Origin: Tragulus kanchil | Lineage: Eukaryota > Chordata > Mammalia > Artiodactyla > Tragulidae | Reading direction: 5' to 3' | Length of the DNA: 64,000 bases | Assembly: GCA_022376925.1 (NCBI GenBank) | Contig: JAIOJX010000027.1 | Span: forward strand, 16,881,471 to 16,945,470 | In this document: piece by piece, positions 51,801-60,800 of the stretch | Position numbering within the stretch: position 1 is the first letter of the stretch | Layout of the letters: every line of letters starts with the position of its first letter | Position numbers and translations under genes: made by a program | The notes under the pieces: generated by a model | The model's input: only the letters and a program-made list of their open reading frames with translations | Told to the model about the DNA's origin: nothing | Database searches by the model: none

Positions 51801-54800
51801 AATATACAGTGAACTGCAAGCAACACAGCTTCGAACTGCCCGGTCCGCTCATCCGTGGACGGTTTTCCCTGCGCACTTCAGTGAGACGCAGATTCTGTGC
51901 CATCTGATAAACAGAGTGCTATGTTAGTCTATTCCTGAGTATATTCAGAAAACTGTCATTCACTGAAAGGCTGTCTCGAGCTAGCGGACGCCCACACGGA
52001 ACGTGGGTGTGCATGCTCAGCTGTGTCTGCTCTTGGGGACCCTGTGACCGCAGCCCACCAGGCCCTCCTCTCCGTGGAGGTCTCCAGGCGAGAATCCTGG
52101 AGTAGGGGCCTTTCCCTTCGCCCGGGCATCTTCCTGACCTAGGGCTCGAACCCTGGCCTCCTGCCCTGCAGGCAGAGCCTTTACCACTAAGCTGCCTGGG
52201 AAGCCCCCGTCACACTGAGGAAACCACAGCTCATCTTGGGGAGCATGCTTTGCGTTTTACAGCAGGGAAGTGCTCTGCGGTTGGCTCAGAATCCTTCCTG
52301 GGACGCCGCCCTCCGGGGTGGAGGCACGCAGGCGGGCAGAGGACCGGGCCCCTGCTTGGCGCACGGGAGCCCTGCGCTCGGAAGCTGGGCTGGAGCCTGG
52401 CTGTACGTGTTCCACACGTGCCCCTAAGCTGTTCCTGTGGGACACAAAAGAAACCCAGGAGTCACCAGCCAGGAGGTCAGCCTCATCCATGAACTGGGTG
52501 CTGAAGAGGATCACGCGGTCTGACTTCCTCTCCTTCAGGAGGTTCCACACACGGTGCCTCGAAAGAGGGTCTGACCCCGCGGTCGGCTCGTCCAGGAGCA
52601 AAACCTGTGCACAGGAGAGCACCTGCCATCAGGTCCCCGCTCATGCGAGATTCTTTTAAAGAGCAACATGCAATGGATTAGGAGACCAGGATGGGCGTGT
52701 ATACACGACCGTGTGTGAAACAGCCAGCCGGTGGGAGCGGCTGCGTCGCGCAGGGAGCTCCGCCTGGCCTCTGTGCTGACCCAGAGGCCTGGCAGGGGCG
52801 GGGCGGGAGCTCCGAGAGGGAGGGGCTCTGTGCACGCAGCTGATTGGCGTCACACCGCCGCGGAGGCGGCTACGTGCTACACAACACCGGAGAGTAACTA
52901 TGCCCCAAGAGATAATAAACCAAAGTAAATTAGTAACAAATGAAGAGCAATATACAGTGAACTGCAAGCAACACAGCTTCGAACTGCCCGGTCCGCTCAT
53001 CCGTGGACGGTTTTCCCTGCGCACTTCAGTGAGACGCAGTCCCAGGCTAGATGCACCTGCAGCGGGACCTTGTCTGCCGAGGACTGACGCTACGGCTCTA
53101 CTTGGATTTCCCACTGGGTGGAGGGTTGAGAGCCACCAACCCCTGCACTGTTCAAGACTCAACTGCACTTGTAAAAGTATTTAGGAGAAACATTTTAGTA
53201 CTTCTATTCTTCATTATAACAGTTCTCTTATACTTATCACTTGCAAATTAAGTGTGATCGAACTCCACAGCTTCACCACCTCCGTCTGATTTCACCAGTG
53301 ATTTCGGTTCGGCTTACCCGGGGATCTCCTAAAAGGGCCATCCCAAGCGTCAGTTTCCTTTTTTGTCCGCCGCTTAAGTCCTGAGCAGGAACGTCTTGAA
53401 GGCTTCCCATCTCCAGCTCCTCCAAAACTCGCTGGACCTACGAAAGGATATTTAGTCCAAATTTAGAACATTTCCCTTAAAGACACTCTCACTTCGCTGT
53501 TCACTGCAAAGGTCCTTTTGATGACGAATTGTGCAGAAATAACACACACACTTAAGATTTCCTAGGTAAGCGATTTCATCTTCAGGGTTGTGACGTCTGA
53601 TATATGCACCTACCTCTCGCTCCACTTCAAGTGGCTGAATCCCTTTTATTTTAGCAAAGAGCCTGAGGTTTTCTCTCACGGTGAGGAAGCCAAATTGCAC
53701 ATTGGACTGTGGACAGATTCCAGTGAGCTTGCTGATGTGTTCTCGGTCAGCCGTTTCTGAAAGTGAGTGATTATGAATGGTGACCGAACCTGGAAGGGAG
53801 ATAGTGAGCATCAGGATAAAGGTCCGGGCTTTGATTAGGAATTTTAAAATGGGAAACAACATGTGTTGATCACTAGAGTCCTCTAAACATTATAACAACA
53901 TTATGATAAGGTTTTTAAGTTTACTCAGAAGAAACGATAATGTGTTCAAATAAAGGCAAGCCATGGTATCTGGAAAATCTGTTCCTAATCTTGACCGAGA
54001 CAGTGGAACAGTGAGGTGCCCTTGGTAAACCGTATCACTATGTAACGAATGAAGCTACCTCATTATCTTTCCAAGTTTCTACTTTTTCAGGCTTTTCTTT
54101 CACCTAAAAGGAACACTGTACACTCCTGAGCAGTGAAAACTTTTTTCATAATACATCTGGGCCAGTTAGGAACGTCAGTTAGGAAGCAGAAAGCTACTCA
54201 TCATAAGATATTTAAGCCACAAAGATTTTCCTAAATAAATTCAACAGAAATCTGTCAAAGAATAACTTAAAGAGACTTTTAACATTTTCTTTTAAATACG
54301 TGAGGGTGGCTAGCAGTTGATGAAAATGTCACTGAGGTTTATGAATGAAACTCTGAATGGAGAGAAGCCCAGTGACCTCACTGGCCCGAGTTCATGCCGC
54401 GGCCTGCCTGTCTTCTCACCTGACGTTGGGGCCGACAGTCCACTGAGCGTATTTAACAGGGTCGTCTTCCCAGCACCACTGTGACCGAGGATGGCGGTGA
54501 TCTGGCCTTCATAGATGTCAAATACCAGGCCTGACATTATTCCAAAAAAAATGACACTCAGAGCCTTTGTGGTCACTTTACGTCTTCTGACATCTTTATA
54601 AGCTCTTACAGCATCTGTACATTTGGCTAGAAATATTCAAAATAAACTGCATCCCCAAATTCTTTCCTCAAAAACCACATCTTCTGGGATCTCCCTGGCA
54701 GTCCAGTGGTTTAAGATGCTGCCTCCCAGCGTGGGAGGCGTGGGTTTGATCCCTGGCCAGGGAGCTAAGATCCCACGTGCCCCCCAGCCAAAGAGCCAAA

Positions 54801-57800
54801 ACAGAAAACAGAAGCACTATTGTAACACATTCCAAAAAAGACTTTAAATATGGCCCACATTTTAAAAAATCTTAAAAAATAAAATTGTATATTGTACGTG
54901 CACATATTTTATACATGCAGGATTGCCATGATGCACTGTTCTCTGATTAACCATTTATGTCCATAAAAGCAACCTTGCATTAAAGAGTGGCTGAGTCTAT
55001 TAAAGACAGCTTTAGGATGAGAGAATATGATGAGCTGAAAATAAACAATACCATGCTGTCCTGTATCTCTCAAGTCCATAAGACACCAGTGGTGCATCTG
55101 ACTTTCGAAACTTATTATAAGATTTTAAGTTTACTTGGAAGAAACCACAGTGTGTTCAAATAAAGGCGAGCCATGCTGTCTGTAAAAGCTGGCTTAATCT
55201 CGGCTGAGACAGGGTGCCAGAGACACGGTCGCTAGATCACATCACTGTGTTACGTATGAGGGTATTCATTACCTTTCAAAGCTTCTACTTTTCCATGTTT
55301 TCCTTTTCCGTATTCTTTTCTAAGATTTCTTATTCTGAAAAGAGAGGAAGTTGTTTTGAGCCCAGTGTAGAGGTGGACAGAGAAGCGATGCATCAGGTCA
55401 CCGAGGCTGTCAGGAAACCCGGGGCCCTTTCCTTCACACAGGCCCGGAGACAGATAGAAGTGCCCCAGGCGTCGCTGGGTATCCGGAGGCCCCGAGAGGA
55501 GCCTTTGTCTCCTCTGGGCCTTGCCTGACAGATCTCTGCTCTCTGATCTGCTCTCATTTCACCTCCATTTTTATTACCTGATGGCTTCTTTTCCATGGAA
55601 TTCTGGAGACACTGGTTCGAAAGAGTCATTGGATGGAGAATCCAAATCGATTTCATTCTCGAGGGCCCCATGATCAGCCCTTTGGCGTTGGCACCAAAAA
55701 GAGGACTTCAGGAAAAACCAGGGAGAATGTTGATGTCCATATTCAGCTACAGGAACAGGAGGCAATGAAACACTGGGTCAGTCACCGCCTGGGGCATTAG
55801 GGCCACCATGAGGCAGGAGGACACCGCCACTCAAAAAAACCCCGCGTGGGAGGCGTGGGTTTGATCCCTGGCCAGGGAGCTAAGATCCCACGTGCCCCCC
55901 AGCCAAAGAGCCAAAACAGAAAACAGAAGCACTATTGTAACACATTCCAAAAAAGACTTTAAATATGGCCCACATTTTAAAAAATCTTAAAAAATAAAAT
56001 TGTATATTGTACGTGCACATATTTTATACATGCAGGATTGCCATGATGCACTGTTCTCTGATTAACCATTTATGTCCATAAAAGCAACCTTGCATTAAAG
56101 AGTGGCTGAGTCTATTAAAGACAGCTTTAGGATGAGAGAATATGATGAGCTGAAAATAAACAATACCATGCTGTCCTGTATCTCTCAAGTCCATAAGACA
56201 CCAGTGGTGCATCTGACTTTCGAAACTTATTATAAGATTTTTAAGTTTACTTGGAAGAAACCACAGTGTGTTCAAATAAAGGCGAGCCATGCTGTCTGTA
56301 AAAGCTGGCTTAATCTCGGCTGAGACAGGGTGCCAGAGACACGGTCGCTAGATCACATCACTGTGTTACGTATGAGGGTATTCATTACCTTTCAAAGCTT
56401 CTACTTTTCCATGTTTTCCTTTTCCGTATTCTTTTCTAAGATTTCTTATTCTGAAAAGAGAGGAAGTTGTTTTGAGCCCAGTGTAGAGGTGGACAGAGAA
56501 GCGATGCATCAGGTCACCGAGGCTGTCAGGAAACCCGGGGCCCTTTCCTTCACACAGGCCCGGAGACAGATAGAAGTGCCCCAGGCGTCGCTGGGTATCC
56601 GGAGGCCCCGAGAGGAGCCTTTGTCTCCTCTGGGCCTTGCCTGACAGATCTCTGCTCTCTGATCTGCTCTCATTTCACCTCCATTTTTATTACCTGATGG
56701 CTTCTTTTCCATGGAATTCTGGAGACACTGGTTCGAAAGAGTCATTGGATGGAGAATCCAAATCGATTTCATTCTCGAGGGCCCCATGATCAGCCCTTTG
56801 GCGTTGGCACCAAAAAGAGGACTTCAGGAAAAACCAGGGAGAATGTTGATGTCCATATTCAGCTACAGGAACAGGAGGCAATGAAACACTGGGTCAGTCA
56901 CCGCCTGGGGCATTAGGGCCACCATGAGGCAGGAGGACACCGCCACTCATCAGGGAAGGTTTAGAAAAGCCTCAGACCCAGCTTCTGGCTCCAGAGCTCT
57001 TCAGCCAGTTCTGACGCAAGTGCTAACAGTGCAGTTACCCTTCATCTCTTGCAAGTGCCTTTTTCTTAAAGAAACCATCTGAAGTGTCACAGTAGAACAA
57101 GGTCTTAGAAAGTGATTCTTTTAAGCACAGAATACCACTAGGCTTTTTTTTTTTTTTAAAGAAAATTTTGGAAGGAAATGCTGGATAATTTATACCCAAT
57201 ATGTTGCACATAGTTATTTTAAAGAGCTACAAATGAATGGCATCATGTTGAATCTTAGTCATGTTACTACTACTTACTGGGCAAAATTCTGTCCAGACAT
57301 AATGTCAATAACAAATAGAGAAGAGCATCCAAAACCAGCATGAAAAGAGTAGTTATTATGAGGTGCTGGTCATTTGAAGAATCCGAATGGATGTTAGAAT
57401 TCACGTCATAGTCCAAATGGATAAGCTGGAAAAAAGAGATGTATGCATGGAATTGAAAAAGGATATACAGAGCATTAAGCATTATTATTGTCTTATTTCT
57501 GCTAGATGTTGGGACTGAATATAAATGGAACTTGATTCCTGTCTTTATAGAGCTCTAATCTGCTGGAAGATAATAAAAAGGAACTCATCTAACCACGAAG
57601 CAATTTGGGGAGTTAGTGAAGGTGGGTATGAAGGGTTTAGAAGCCCACCCCAGCAGGCTAGTCCTCAGGCAGAGGTAAAAACAAGGAGGCTGACGTTCAA
57701 ACTGGACTGGCTATCAGACTTCATCAGGCTGGAGATGGGGGAGAGAAAGGGGATCTAGAGAGAGGACACCGTTTGAAGGCAAAGGATGAAGAGCTGCAAG

Positions 57801-60800
57801 TACCTCCACAGTTGGGCAGAAGACAGAAGAATAATTTCTTAGTGTAGTAAGAAACAATGGAACATAACATATAGTATCTTACAGTTATGATGTCATAACT
57901 AAAATTAAGCACCAAAAGAGGACTTCAGGAACAACCAGGGAGAATGTTGATGTCCATATTCAGCTACAGGAACAGGAGGCAATGAAACACTGGGTCAGTC
58001 ACCGCCTGGGGCATTAGGGCCACCATGAGGCAGGAGGACACCGCCACTCATCAGGGAAGGTTTAGAAAAGCCTCAGACCCAGCTTCTGGCTCCAGAGCTC
58101 TTCAGCCAGTTCTGACGCAAGTGCTAACAGTGCAGTTACCCTTCATCTCTTGCAAGTGCCTTTTTCTTAAAGAAACCATCTGAAGTGTCACAGTAGAACA
58201 AGGTCTTAGAAAGTGATTCTTTTAAGCACAGAATACCACTAGGCTTTTTTTTTTTTTTAAAGAAAATTTTGGAAGGAAATGCTGGATAATTTATACCCAA
58301 TATGTTGCACATAGTTATTTTAAAGAGCTACAAATGAATGGCATCATGTTGAATCTTAGTCATGTTACTACTACTTACTGGGCAAAATTCTGTCCAGACA
58401 TAATGTCAATAACAAATAGAGAAGAGCATCCAAAACCAGCATGAAAAGAGTAGTTATTATGAGGTGCTGGTCATTTGAAGAATCCGAATGGATGTTAGAA
58501 TTCACGTCATAGTCCAAATGGATAAGCTGGAAAAAAGAGATGTATGCATGGAATTGAAAAAGGATATACAGAGCATTAAGCATTATTATTGTCTTATTTC
58601 TGCTAGATGTTGGGACTGAATATAAATGGAACTTGATTCCTGTCTTTATAGAGCTCTAATCTGCTGGAAGATAATAAAAAGGAACTCATCTAACCACGAA
58701 GCAATTTGGGGAGTTAGTGAAGGTGGGTATGAAGGGTTTAGAAGCCCACCCCAGCAGGCTAGTCCTCAGGCAGAGGTAAAAACAAGGAGGCTGACGTTCA
58801 AACTGGACTGGCTATCAGACTTCATCAGGCTGGAGATGGGGGAGAGAAAGGGGATCTAGAGAGAGGACACCGTTTGAAGGCAAAGGATGAAGAGCTGCAA
58901 GTACCTCCACAGTTGGGCAGAAGACAGAAGAATAATTTCTTAGTGTAGTAAGAAACAATGGAACATAACATATAGTATCTTACAGTTATGATGTCATAAC
59001 TAAAATTAAGTTTTCCGAGAGTCAATCTTATACAGAACTGGCCAATCAAAAAATAAAAATGTGCTCTACGCCTTTCCAGGTGGTCCAGTGGTTAAGAATC
59101 GGCCTGCCAACGTAGGGGACACGGGTTTGATTCCTGGTCCAGGGAGATCCCACATGCTGCGGAGCAACTAAGCCTGTGCCGCACAACTGCTGAGCCAGTG
59201 CTGTAAAGCCTGCCTGCTGCAATACTGAAGCCCGTGCACCCTGGAGCCAGTGCTCTGCAACACGAGAAGCCACTGCGATGAGAAGCCTGTGCCCTGCAGT
59301 GAAGAGCAGCCCTTACTCGCTGCAGTGAGAGGACGCCTGTGCTCAGCAATGAAGATCCAATAGAGCCATAAATAAATACATGAATCTTAAAGAAACTGAT
59401 TCTAGGGAATTCCTGGTTTTCAAGAACTTATGATAACATGAAGGGTCATGTTCCCTGAGCATTAAATGAGATAAAGTTTCTTTGGGAGGAAGCCCTTTAA
59501 AAGTGAGAGCTGACCACATCAGTCACAGGGCTTCAGTCTACAGTAATCAGAACGAAAAAAAAGAGACTAATTATGTTGAGAGAAAGAAAAATCTCTCTCA
59601 TCCCTTCAGTGTGCACCTAAACAAAAGCGAATGGTTTTCAACATTTAGCACATGTAGCGTGAATTACCTAGAGGGAATCTACTTTAAAACCTTTCCGGGT
59701 GGCACAGTGATAAAGAGTCTGCCTTCAAGACAGGAGACACAAGAGACACGGGCTCAGTTCCTGGATTGGGAAGATTTCCCTGGAGGAGGAAACGGCAACC
59801 CACTCACACATGCTTGCCTGGAGAAGGTCCACGGACAGGGAGCCTGGCGTGCCCGCAGAGCTGGATACACCCGAGCACACACACAGGGGAAGCGAAGCCG
59901 TCTCACCTGGGCCATGCCCGCAGTGAAGGCAAAGGGGCTAAGAAGACATAAGATCCACTCCACAGACGCAGGAAGGTGTCTGTACAAAGCCGTGAACCCC
60001 AGGCTCCCCCAGAAGACAGTCAGGAGGAAGACAGCCAGCCCCGTCAGGAAGGGCTTCTTCACCAGCACGCTCGTCAGGAAGGCTAACGTTATCTGAGAGG
60101 AGAGACGGTACACAGTCCACTGAGGACCACCGGGAACATAAGAGACGAGAATTTTATAATGTAAATATTTCATCATTGCCCCCAACGTCGAGATACTGTG
60201 AAGACTCAAATCTTGCAAACAGAGCAGAGGCGATGTGAACAGGACCACCGAGAAATGACTGGCAGGTTTTTCTGAGAAAGAGTTCGGAGAGAGGGAGAGA
60301 GAAAGATTTACGTTCACCAACTCACCAACGACAGGCCGTAGAGGAGAAAGAGGATGAAGACCACCACGAAGCCCGTCAGGATGATCACTGGGCCACGTGT
60401 CACAGTAAGAGCCATCAGGGCGGCCGTGACAGCGATGAAGCCGGTGTACACCAGAGCCCAGGACAGCCTGGCGCAGAGAGAACGCGTGAGTCCAAAGTGC
60501 GGCGACTGCACTTGACCCGTTGGTTTCCTCAGTAGCTGGCTTGGGAAGCTTGCTGTGCATCAACAGTCAAGGGAACCCAACAGCTAGCAAATCAGAACAC
60601 GTCTCCGCCTCTAAGGCTCATCTTCTACTGGAGACGGTAAGCAGTCAACAAGTCGACAGGCAAACTAGGCAGCTAGTTTCAAAATAAGACAGTTCGGCTA
60701 TGACTGCTCTGCTAAAAATTATTTGCAGACACTGAAATTTGAATTCCATATAAAAATTCTGTGTGCCATAAAATATTATATTCCTATGAATCTTTTCAAA

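Larger units (their letters stand above)
50743..51891. repeat. tandem duplication 15, left copy
   Basis: Nearly identical to 51892-53039 and abuts it. Contains exon 11, a Bov-tA and an L1 3' end. Confidence 0.92.
51892..53039. repeat. tandem duplication 15, right copy
   Basis: Partner of 50743-51891. Confidence 0.92.
54729..55833. repeat. tandem duplication 16, left copy
   Basis: Nearly identical to 55844-56949. Contains exons 6 and 7. Filler of 10 bases (A-run then C-run) at the joint. Confidence 0.92.
55844..56949. repeat. tandem duplication 16, right copy
   Basis: Partner of 54729-55833; its right end overlaps the left copy of duplication 17. Confidence 0.92.
57909..59010. repeat. tandem duplication 17, right copy
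   Basis: Partner of 56807-57908; its first bases are the truncated third copy of exon 6. Confidence 0.92.

Noticed and set aside
59754..60563. Minus-strand reading frame of 269 codons spanning exons 3 and 4
   Set aside because: It reads through the intron between them and is in the wrong frame for exon 3. Splice sites and family residues support two separate exons.
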